From Microseira wollei NIES-4236 (lineage in GTDB: Bacteria; Cyanobacteriota; Cyanobacteriia; Cyanobacteriales; Aerosakkonemataceae), in contig NZ_BLAY01000059.1 in NCBI RefSeq assembly GCF_020521235.1, positions 1 through 52,479 of the forward strand: DNA of 52,479 nt, given 5' to 3'. Under the pieces are notes generated by a model. The model saw nothing but the letters and a program-made list of their open reading frames with translations. It did no database searches and was not told the origin of the DNA. A program made the translations under genes and the position numbers. Positions 1-11,200 of the stretch are shown in pieces (within the stretch, counting starts at the first letter, position 1; the number at the start of each line of letters is the position of its first letter).

Positions 1-2260
1 ATACTTGTAATCGTTTTGTCTTGACTCCCTGTGCTTCTAACTTTTGACAAATAGTAGCCAGAGCGGCACTGGCTCCAGATATTACCACACTTTCCGGACC
101 ATTAATCGCTGCTAGAGCCACTGTCTGATCGTATGGTGCGATCGCTTCCCTGACCAGTTTCTCGGAAGCCATCAGTGAAATCATCTCACCGCCATTGGGT
201 AACTGCTGCATCAAGCGTCCCCGTTGAGCAATCAGTTTCAGTCCATCTTCTAGGCTAAAAACTCCGGCGACAGTTGCAGCAACATACTCGCCAACGCTAT
301 GTCCCATTACTACATTTGGCTCTATCCCCCAGGATTTCCACAGTTGATAGAGGGCGTATTCAATGGCAAATAGTGCTGGTTGAGTATATGCGGTTTGATT
401 TAATCTAGATGCGACATCTTCTCCGGTTTGGGCAGGATAGAGTATGTCTAATAATGAATGCTCCAACTCAGGACGGAGAATTTCATTGCATTGTTCTAAT
501 ATTTGACGAAACAGGGGTTGGGTGTCGTATAGTTGGCGACCCATGTTGATATATTGAGAGCCTTGTCCAGTGAATAAGAAGGCTATCTTTGGTGATTTTT
601 TGTTGGTTTCGGCTTTCTTTCCACTTTTCAAATCAGCGATTTGAGCGACTAACTGTTCTTTAGAATCAGCAACAAACCCTAGACGATAATTAAAATGTTC
701 CCGTCCTGTATTCGCCGTATAGCAAATATCTGCTAGTGGCAAATCTAAATTAGTCTGAATATAGTTTTGATAGCGAGAAGCTAACTGTTCTAAAGCTGAT
801 GGTATCTTTGCCGATAGGGTGAGTAGATGTAAAGGACGTTCTATTGATGGGGTGACGGGATCAGATGTTGGGGCTTGTTCCAACACCACATGGGCGTTAG
901 TACCGCTAATGCCGAAAGAACTGACTCCCGCTAAGCGTGGTTTGTCTGTTGTTTGCCAGGAAGTTTTATTTTTGGGCACTATCAGGGGCAAATTCTCCCA
1001 GTCAATATGAGGACTGGGCTGTTGAAAGTGCAAATGTGGTGCAATTTCAAGGTGCTGCAATTGCAACACTACCTTGATCAAACCTGCGATTCCAGCAGCA
1101 GCTTCTAAGTGTCCAATGTTCGTTTTGACCGAAGCAATAGTTAGGGGTTGGTCTAGTGGGCGGTGATTGCCAAATACCGCACCCAAAGCTCCCATTTCAA
1201 TCGGGTCTCCCAAAGAAGTACCTGTACCATGAGCTTCGATATAGCTGACAAGTGATGCTTCTACCCCTCCATTTTCTAAAGCCTGACGAATTAACGTTTG
1301 CTGGGATGACCCGTTAGGTACTGTTAGACCGCTACTGCGACCATCTTGGTTGATTGCCGAGCCGCGAATCAATGCCAGGATACGATCTTTGTCTTTGATG
1401 GCATCAGATAGACGCTTCAGGACAATCACCCCACATCCCTCGCCACGCACATAGCCGTCGGCTGACTCATCGAAGGTTTTGCAACGCCCATCAGGTGACA
1501 GCATCCTGGCTTTGGAGAAATTAATACTTAATTCTGGCGAAACCATGATGTTCACACCGCCAGCGATTGCTAAATCACACTCTTGATTACGGAGACTTTG
1601 ACAAGCCAAATGAACCGCCACTAAAGAGGAGGAGCAAGCCGTATCCACTGCCAAGCTAGGCCCAGTTAGACCCAGAATATAAGATAAACGACCTGCTGCC
1701 ACACTATGACCATTGCCTGTAGCTTGGTAAGCATCTATCTGTGTAATTTCTCTGGTAAACAAACGTAGTAAATAATCATTGCTAGAGATGCCAATGAACA
1801 CTCCCGTTTTACTCTCAGCCAGTCCCTCAGATTTGATCGCAGCATTTTCCAACGCTTCCCAACTTACCTCTAATAGCAGACGTTGCTGGGGGTCAAGGCT
1901 AACAGCTTCCTTGGGAGAAATGCCGAAAAACTGGGCGTCGAATTCCTCTAACTGACTGACAAACCCACCATAGCGAGTGGACATTTTTCCCGGAGCATCT
2001 GGATCTGGGTCGTAGAAAGCATCAATATCCCAGCGATTCGGTGGAACTTCGCTGATGGCATCTACCCCATCGCGCAACAGTTGCCAGAATGTTTCTGGGT
2101 TGTTAGCACCTCCAGGAAATCGGCAACCCATGCCAACGATCGCGATCGGCTCTTTTTTAGCCCTTTGCAAAGCATCAAGCTGAGATTTCATCTCCTTTAG
2201 TTCCAGGAGTGCCTTCTTCATCAAAGATTGGCGGTCTGTGTTCGCTGAATTTTCGCTCAT
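1..2260 (-). CDS. Type I polyketide synthase module (KS-AT...), 3' part outside window
   Basis: This is a chain-extending modular polyketide synthase, read on the minus strand and cut by the window edge after about 753 residues. The N-terminus (about 1-35) is a charged helix with [16 protein letters not shown], as in cyanobacterial PKS docking domains. The ketosynthase follows, with DTACSSS (active Cys near residue 209), EAHGTGT and [12 protein letters not shown]. An acyltransferase begins near residue 560 with [10 protein letters not shown] (Ser near 654). The ATG overlaps the TGA of the upstream PKS gene (ATGA, 2257-2260), so the two are translationally coupled and probably act as consecutive modules. 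The reductive domains, if any, are not visible. AT specificity is likely malonyl-CoA by similarity to the AT of the neighbouring gene, an inference because the HAFH-type motif lies off the edge. Confidence 0.93.
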   Translation of the reverse strand, partial: MSENSANTDRQSLMKKALLELKEMKSQLDALQRAKKEPIAIVGMGCRFPGGANNPETFWQLLRDGVDAISEVPPNRWDIDAFYDPDPDAPGKMSTRYGGFVSQLEEFDAQFFGISPKEAVSLDPQQRLLLEVSWEALENAAIKSEGLAESKTGVFIGISSNDYLLRLFTREITQIDAYQATGNGHSVAAGRLSYILGLTGPSLAVDTACSSSLVAVHLACQSLRNQECDLAIAGGVNIMVSPELSINFSKARMLSPDGRCKTFDESADGYVRGEGCGVIVLKRLSDAIKDKDRILALIRGSAINQDGRSSGLTVPNGSSQQTLIRQALENGGVEASLVSYIEAHGTGTSLGDPIEMGALGAVFGNHRPLDQPLTIASVKTNIGHLEAAAGIAGLIKVVLQLQHLEIAPHLHFQQPSPHIDWENLPLIVPKNKTSWQTTDKPRLAGVSSFGISGTNAHVVLEQAPTSDPVTPSIERPLHLLTLSAKIPSALEQLASRYQNYIQTNLDLPLADICYTANTGREHFNYRLGFVADSKEQLVAQIADLKSGKKAETNKKSPKIAFLFTGQGSQYINMGRQLYDTQPLFRQILEQCNEILRPELEHSLLDILYPAQTGEDVASRLNQTAYTQPALFAIEYALYQLWKSWGIEPNVVMGHSVGEYVAATVAGVFSLEDGLKLIAQRGRLMQQLPNGGEMISLMASEKLVREAIAPYDQTVALAAINGPESVVISGASAALATICQKLEAQGVKTKRLQV

Positions 2261-5200
2261 TTGCCCTTACTTTCCTGAATAATTGTTAATTCTTGTGCCA
2301 GCAGCTTTTCAATTTCGCTTTCCGATAGTTCGTCGAGGGCGGTTGATAAATCAGAGCTTAGGCGCAGATTGCCTTCGGCATCGCTTGCTTGTTGTTCGCT
2401 AGCAGATGGTTCTATTGAAAGCACTTCTTTGGCTAGATAATCAGTGAGCTTTGTAATTGTGGGATAATCAAAGACTAAGGTAGAAGGCAAAGAGCAACCC
2501 AAAGAGTTTTGCAGACGGTTTCGTAACTCCAAAGCTGTTAGTGAATCGATTCCTAGCTCTAAAAACCCTTGCTGGAGGTCTAGCGTTTGCGAAAGGTTGT
2601 GCCCTATTACTTGAGCTACCTGTGAGCAAATGTGGTCAATTAAAAGCTGATAACGCTCGTCGGCTTTAGCCGCTGCTAATCGAGTCCGAAAATCAGATTG
2701 TTCAAGTTTCTTAGCTAAGGTATGGGTGAAGTTAGCGAAGAACGGCGATCGGAAACTTAATTTCATGAGAAATTCCGACCATTTGAGGGGTACTACCGCT
2801 ACTTGGGCAGAAGATTGGCTTAACAATTGCTCCAGAGCAACTAATCCCTGTTCTGGGGTAAATGTTCCAATACCCTGCATTTTTGTTTGTTGATCAAGTT
2901 GACGCTGTGCGAAGGCTCCGATTTGCGACCAAGCTCCCCAGTTGATGCTCAAACCTGGTATTCCCTGAGCCTGACGATGATGCGCTAAGGCATCAAGAAA
3001 AGCATTGGCTGCTGCATAGTTAGATTGACCTGGATTACCAATTAAAGAAGCTATAGAAGAAAACATGACAAAGAAGTCTAAGGGCTGGTTCTGAGTTAAA
3101 GTATGGAGATGCCAAGCTCCTTGTACTTTTGGAGCCAGAACTTTTGTAAAGCGTTGCCAGTTCTGTTGTTGTATAACGCCATCATCCCAAACACCGGCCG
3201 AGTGAATAATTCCGCGCAGTGGTGGTAAAGTTTGCTCAATTTCTGAAAGTACTTTTGTGATTTGTTCGACATCAGACACATCCGCCTGAGCAACCTTTAC
3301 CTGAGCGCCAGCTTGTTCTAATTCTTGAAGTTGCTCATTAACAGCAACACTTAAACCACTGCGCCCAACTAGCACCAAATTTCTTGCTCCCTGCTGTACC
3401 ATCCAACGAGCTATCAGTAAACCCAAACCACCCATACCGCCAGTTATCAGGTAGGTGCTATCCTCACGGAAACTTAGAGGTTTGTGCGCTGCTGTTTCTA
3501 CATCTTCAGGCTTTCGGTAGCGAGCTAACCTGGCGACATAACGCAACTGGTCTGTCAAGGCAATCTGGTCTTCTGTAGTCGGGAACCAAATTTCTTCAAA
3601 TAGGGCTTGCACTACTTCAGCATCTGCCTTTGGAGTCAAATCTACCCGCACACAGTTGAGTTCTGGATGTTCGTTAGCAATCGCCCTTGCCATTCCCCAC
3701 AAGCTTGATTGCGCTACTCCCTCCAGGTTGGTGATTGCCACTGCTCCTTGAGTTACTAACCAGAGGCGAGGATGAGCAGATAAATTAGCTCCTGTCAATG
3801 CCTGGACTAAATGCAAGGTGCTACCACATCCTAGCAAAGATGCCTGTGCTAAATCGGCTGCGGTGAGTTCTGCTGCTTTAACTGTATCTAAACTCCAGCA
3901 ATGAACGACACCATACAAAGGCAATGGTTTGCTATTGATTGCCTGCAATAGCTTTTGATAATGTTGTGGATTGCTTGGGTTAATTTTGAACTGTTGCTGG
4001 TCTAATTGTTCATATTCCTCACCAACAAATACCAAAGTACAAAGTTGTGAGTGAGTAGCTAGCTTGTCAGCTAACTGTTGCGAGATGCCTTGCTGATCTG
4101 CCAATAACAGCCAATGTCTTGGCTCAACTTGTACCAACTCATATTGTGCCTGAAGATTAGGGCTAATTTCTGCAAGTGCTGGCAGATAATCTGGAGACAG
4201 TTGCTCACTGCTAAAGCGCACTTGAGGATGCCACTCTACTTCATACAGCCAATTCTCTAAATAATTTTCTTTTAACTCTTGCTGGAGACTTGGTAACAAT
4301 GTGTTAGGAGTCGCTTTGCTAGCCTCAAAGCCTTTAATTTCTGCAATCAACTGTCCGTTAGCATCAAACAGCCTGATATCTGATTTCTCCGACTGCGATC
4401 GCACCAGATGACACCATAACTGCTGACTTTGAGGACGTTGGTAAAACTTGAAACTCTCAATTGCGAAGGGTACAAAAGTCTCATCGTCAGAGAAGAAAAT
4501 GCTGCTCAGTTGCCCGCAGGAGTCCATCAGACCTGGATATAATTGATATTCCTCTAAACCATCTAATACTGAAAGCCATTTGAGCTTGGCTAGAGCTTCT
4601 CCTTCTCCACACCAGACCGAATCAAGCCACTGGAAGCTTGCACCCAATTGAATCTGTCGCTTTTGCCAACTTTGGTAAATTTCGATTGCAGGTATTTGTT
4701 GAGTACAGCGTGTCTGTATCTGTGGGAGAAAGACAGTTTCTGGTGTAGTGTTAACGCCTTGAGAGATTTTGCCTGTGGCATGAACTAGCCACTGATTTAC
4801 CTGAGTACTATTATTGGGAACTGTATCAAAGCTGATGAGTTTGAAAGATGCGCCACTCTCCTCCAGAGACAGCACCAGCTGCACCGTGCGTGCCCGATCT
4901 TCGGGGATAGCCAATGCCTGCGGGAAAACTATATTTTCTAACAGACATGCCTCATTAGCGAAAGTCAGCTTTGCTGCACCCAATATCATGGAGAGATGAC
5001 AGGCTGCGGCCACGACAACTTTGTTATAAACTTGATAATCTGCTAAAAACGGTAGGTTTTGGGTACTGAATTCAGATTCAAACAAGATTTCCTTGCTTAA
5101 GGGCAACTGGAGCTTTTTGTCTATTAAAGGGTGCAGTTTTGTTGAGTATTGTTGCTGTTGATGGCGAGGTGATGTATTTTCAATCCAATAGCGCTGTCGT

Positions 5201-8200
5201 TGAAACGGATAGGTCGGTAGTGCAACTTTGCGGTGGGGATAATCTTGCTCAAATCCTGACCAATTAACATTGACTCCCTGGACGTATAATTTAGCTAAAC
5301 TCTCCAGCAGTTGTTGCCATTCTGGTATTCCCTCACGTAAAGAAGGTAGCCACAAACCCTCACTATCTGGCAAGCATTGATGTCCCATGCCCAACAAAAT
5401 CGGCTTCGGTCCGATTTCTAAGAATACTTCATATCCCAGCTGATGCAATGTCTCCATACTATCAGTAAACCGCACTGTTTGGCACACATGATGCACCCAG
5501 TATTGCGCTGTTGTAATCGACTCATCAGCAATTTTTCCGGTGACATTGGATACTAAGGGAATTTGAGGCTGATTGTATGTGACTTGATTGGCTATTGCTT
5601 CAAAGTCAGCCAACATCGGTGTCATCAACGGGGAATGGAAGGCATGGGATACTTGTAAACGCTTTGTCTTGATTAAGAGTGCTTCTAGTTGCTGACAAAC
5701 AGCTGCGATATCTTCCCTAGCTCCAGAAATTACCACACTTTCAGAGCCATTGATAGCTGCTAATGCCACCCGTCCATTATAGGGTGCAATTACTTGCCTC
5801 ACCCTCTCCTCTGAAGCCATCAGTGAAACCATTTCACCCCCAGATGGCAATTGCTGCATTAACTGTCCCCGATTGGCGATGAGTTTAAGTCCATCTGACA
5901 AACTAAAAACACCAGCTACAGTTGCAGCCACATACTCGCCAACGCTATGCCCCATTACTACATCTGGTTCAATACCCCAGGATTTCCACAGTTGATACAG
6001 GGCGTATTCAATAGCAAATAATGCAGGTTGAGTATATGCAGTTTGATCCAGTAGAGATGAAGCTTGCTCAAGAGCTTGGCTAGGATAGAGTACCTCTAAC
6101 AAAGAATGGTCCAGATAGGGGCGGAGAATTTCATCGCACTGCTCTAGAGTTTGGCGGAAAATGGGCTGGGTGTCGTAGAGTTGGCGACCCATGTTGATAT
6201 ATTGAGAGCCTTGTCCAGTGAACAAGAAGGCTATTTTTGGTGACTTGTTATTGGACTGGGCGCTGTTTGGAGATGTCAAATCAGCGAGTTGCTCTATTAA
6301 TTGCTCCCTAGAGTCAGCCACAATAGCTAGACGGTGCTTAAAATGCTCCCGACCTGTATTCGCCGTATAGCAAATATCTGCGATGGATACCTCAGCATTT
6401 GTTGTCAACAATTCCCAATAACGCTGTCGCAATTCTGCCAAAGCCTGGTCATTTTTGACCGAGAGAGTGAGTAGGTGGTATGGGCGATTAAATTCATTTT
6501 TTACCTGTGCTATTTCTGGCGCTTCCTCCAGAATGACATGGGCATTAGTACCACCGATTCCCAAAGAATTGACCCCAGCACGACGGGGATAAGCTGAAGT
6601 CTGCCAATCCTGCAAAGTAGTATTAACGTAGAAGGGAGTATTGGGTAAATCCAGTTGGGGATTGGGTTGTTCAAAGTGCAGACTGGGGGGAATTTTTTTA
6701 TGATAAAGTGACAGGACTGTTTTGATAAAACCCGCCACCCCGGAGGCAATTTGGAGATGACCGACATTGGTTTTTACTGAACCAATACCACAAAAATTCT
6801 TTTGTTGAGTACTAGCACGAAATGCTTGGGTTAATCCGCCAATTTCAATTGGATCTCCGAGGGGTGTTCCAGTTCCATGAGCTTCCACATAGGTAATAGT
6901 TTCTGCATCGACTCCAGCCATCGCGATCGCTTCTGTTACCACGGCTGCTTGACCATCTCCATTGGGAGCCATGTAGCCGACTTTTGTGCCACCATCGTTA
7001 TTGACGGCGGAGCCTTTAATCACAGCATAGATGTGGTCTCCATCTGCGATCGCATCTTCCAATCGCTTCAAAACCACCATTCCCACACCACTACCAAAAA
7101 TAGTCCCTTGAGCGCGAGCATCAAAAGCCCGACAATGTCCGTCTGGAGTGACAATCATTCCCTCTTGATACAAATGACCAGCTTTTTGCGGTACATGTAC
7201 AGACACCCCACCAGCTAACACCATGTCACTTTCGCCACTCAATAAGCTGGCGCCAGCCATGTGAATTGTCACCAAGGATGTAGAGCAAGCGGTTTGCACA
7301 TTCACACTCGGACCAGTTAGGTTGAGTTTGTAAGAAATCCTTGTGGTTAAATAATCTTTATCATTGGCAACCATCATTTGCAAACCGCCCATTGAATCCA
7401 CAGTTGCGACTTGCAAATTATCGTTGACATCAAGCTGATGGCGGTTGGGATAAATATTATTCAGTAAGTAAGTGTTCATCACCGCACCGGCATAAATTCC
7501 AATCGCACCATCATAGGTGAAAGGATTGTAACCAGCATCTTCCAGGCTTTCCCAAGCACATTCCAGTAAAAGACGCTGCTGAGGGTCGATTAATTCTGCT
7601 TCTTTGCTGCTATAGCCAAAGAAATCAGCATCAAAGGATTCCACATCTGATAATATTGGCTTGGCTTTGACGTAGTTAGGGTTTTTCACCACTGCCGGAT
7701 CTACACCTGTGGCGATAATTTCTTCATCGCTGAAAAACGAAATCGATTCTACGCCGTTGCATAAATTTTGCCAAAATTCATCGATGTTGTTAGCACCGGG
7801 AAAACGACACGACATCCCGATAACGGCAATATCCGATTTATTAGCAGCTTGGCGAGAACTGCGAACTTGAGCGCGTTTTTGACCTTGCACTACTGCAGGC
7901 GATTCTGTTTGTCCCTGACTTAAGTACTTGGCTAAGGTGCTGATGGTGGGATATTTAAACATATCCACAATCGACAATGGGATACGGAAGAAATCCTGTA
8001 ATTTACTCTGAGCCTGTGCTAATAGCAGTGAATGTCCTCCTAGCTCAAAAAAGTTATCATGAATGCCTACTTCTTCCAGACCCAAAACTTCTTGCCAAAT
8101 CCGCCCCACTTGACGTTCAATGTCTGTCACTGGTTGTGCTTGGTCGTTGGCTGGTTCGCGCAGATCGCCTCTAGTGAGCTTTTCTCGGTCAATTATCCCT

Positions 8201-11200
8201 CTCTGGGTTAACGGCATCTGTTGTAGCTGGACAAAATTGCAAGTACTGAGTATGCCAAAGCGATCGCGTACTACCAATTTGGACAATCCCTCTGCAACCG
8301 AGGAATCGCCACTAGCAGTAAAATAAGCAGTGAGTTTTTCCAGAGAGTAAGTATCTTCTACATGACCACGGATATGTCGGTTGCTACCATCCAATCCCAC
8401 TAACAACTGCTCCTGCTGATAGTTTAAACCGATCAGCAAAGAATACAATCCTTGTCGTGCATTTATAGCACAGTAGCCCTTAGTAATCGCTAACTTGCTC
8501 CTTTGATAGTCTTGGCTAATGCCGATACCATCCCAGAGACTCCAACTAAAGCAGTAGCTATTTAGCCCACACTTTGAGCGCTGGTAGTGAGCAAAACTCT
8601 GCAAAAACTGATTGGCTGCTACAAATGCGCCAACAGTAGCGCCTCCTAAGAAACTACTTACCGAAGAAAAGCTGATGAAAACTGCTTGCGGATCATCTTT
8701 GAGTAGTTGATTTAGCACCCAAGCTCCCCCAACTTTTGAGCGTAAAGCTGCTGACCAACTTTCGTGACTTTCTTCGATCAGCGATCGCTGTTGATAAGTT
8801 CCCGCTAGATGCAGCACCCCATCTAATTGGCATCCCCAGCGAGATTTCGTCTGTGCAACCACCTGTTGCAAACGCTGCAAGTCGCAGACATCGACTGCTT
8901 CATAGGTGATTTCTCCTCCCAACTGCTCTAGTTCTTGATAAGCCGCGATTTTTTGAGATATGACATTGGACTGACCTATGTAAGTCTGCCATGTACTTTT
9001 TTCGGGTAAAGAAGTTCTACCAACCAACAACAGCCGTGCTTTGTAATGCTTCAGCAAATACTTAGCAATTTCAACACCAACACCTCCTAAACCGCCGCTA
9101 ATCAAGTACATTCCACCTGATTTAAAGGGCAACTCTTGCTTTTGTGAGGAGCGAAAATCCACTTTCTCTAATCGAGGAATCCAACGCTGTCCGTCGCGAT
9201 AAGCTACTTCAGACTCCCCTGACAACACATGGATCTCTTGCAGAATGCGCTCTGCATTCACCCCAGGTTCATCTAAAGTCAGATCTACATGACGACAAGT
9301 CAACCCTGCTATTTCTTGGGATATTACTTTCAGTAACCCAAGCAGAGGTGATTTTTCATAAGCAATCTCATCAGCAGGCGATGTGAACTGCGTATAATTG
9401 GAAACTACTAATAACTCCAAAGGATGATGAGATTTCGGGATATTAGCTAACGCTTTAATTAAAGACAGTAGACTGTAGACACGGGTTTGAGCCTGTGACA
9501 AGGACTCTAGACTGGAAATCTCACTAATGCAACTGTCATAAGTCCATAGGTGTACAATTTTATCGATTGGAAAATTGTTAGCTGTGAGAACAGACAGCAA
9601 CCGCTGATAATGTTCGGGATTATTTGGCGCAATTTGATAGCGGTTATTGCTCAGTTGCTTAAAGTCTACCCCTGCTTCAATACCAACCCACGCCTGACCC
9701 TGCTTTTGGAGTTCTGCACCCAAACACTCCCCTAATCCCAGCTGGTCGAGGAATACCAGGAAGTGACCATTGATGGCAGACATTTGGGTTACAGGTAGTT
9801 TCCTGCGCCAAGTCTGGCGATAAAACCAGTCTGGTAGCAAGTTGGGATTGTCTAAATTGATCCCCAGTTCTTGAATTATACTGTCGAATTCACCATCTGC
9901 AAACATCCGGCTCAATTGCGCTCGCTGAATTTTCCCAATCGCCGTCTTGGGAATTACCTCCTTTTTCACAGGAATGATGTAATTCGGATTTACCCCAATA
10001 TTTTTGACAACTGACCCACGAATTTTTTTGATTATTTCTTTCACCAACGTCTGGTGATAGACAGGAGGACTAAAAAAGATTGCCAGTTGATCGGCGTTAT
10101 CCCCAGCTCTCACCGCACAAGCAGCTGTATAAGAAACCTCTACACCCTCAACTTCTTCCACCACTGATTCAATTTCATGGCTGTAATAGTTGACACCATT
10201 AATAATAATATCATCTTTATCTCTGCCAGTCAGTACAATTCTTCCTGACTGTAAATAGCCGATATCTCCAGTATTAAACCATCCATCTTCAGTGAAAGCC
10301 TCACGATTACGCTCTGGATTTTCGTAGTAACCAGAGGTCACTGAAAGCCCTTTGACTTGAAATCTACCAATCACCCCTTCGGCAACAATTTGATTATTGT
10401 CATCAGTAATGCGGATTGATGCTCCGGGAATTGGGGGGCCGAGTTCTACAAATGACATCTCATCTGATGAATTCTCTAAAGAAAACCCATCAGACCAAGT
10501 TATACCTGAGCAGGTTTCAGACATCCCAAAGGCTGGATGAATGGTATTAGATGGCAAACCATGCTGCTGGAGTAGCTTGAGAAAACTCCTTGCCGTTTTC
10601 GGCACTATTTGCTCCCCGGCGTTAACTAGAAAGCGCATGGAAGATAAATCCCATGAGCGCTGATTAATCTCACTATATCGTTCGTTGAGGAGTGAAAAAG
10701 CGAAATTTGGTGCCCAGGAAATCGAGGCTTTATGGCGGTGAATCAATTCCAACCAGCGGATGGGATTTTGCAGAATATATTCTGTAGACACGTGGATTTG
10801 TTGACAACCTAAATCAACTGCCATCAGTCCCAGAAATACAATTGCACCCACATGTTCTAGTGGCATCCAGTTCAAGGTGATATCCTGACTGGAAAAATTG
10901 TTCATTTGGGCGGTAGCTGCGGTCATACTTAACAGATTGCGATGAGTCAACATCACCGCTTTGGGAAAACCAGTACTACCTGAGGTGAGTAATAGCAGCG
11001 CTAAATCATCTGACTGGCTTTGGTGAATGTTGCTATCTGGTTGATTTTGGCGTAAGTTATCTACTGTCTCAACTTGAAAGTTTTCTATATTTAAAATTGC
11101 TGGCAATTCCCGAATGCTTGGAGCTAATCTTGCACTTGTCAGAATCAGCGGTTGCTTTAACATCTGCCACGCATTGTGCAATTTACTCACAGAGCTATTA

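Noticed and set aside
6877-7218. 113-codon plus-strand frame inside the PKS gene
   Set aside because: It lies opposite the KS domain; its codons mirror conserved PKS residues and it has no ribosome site.
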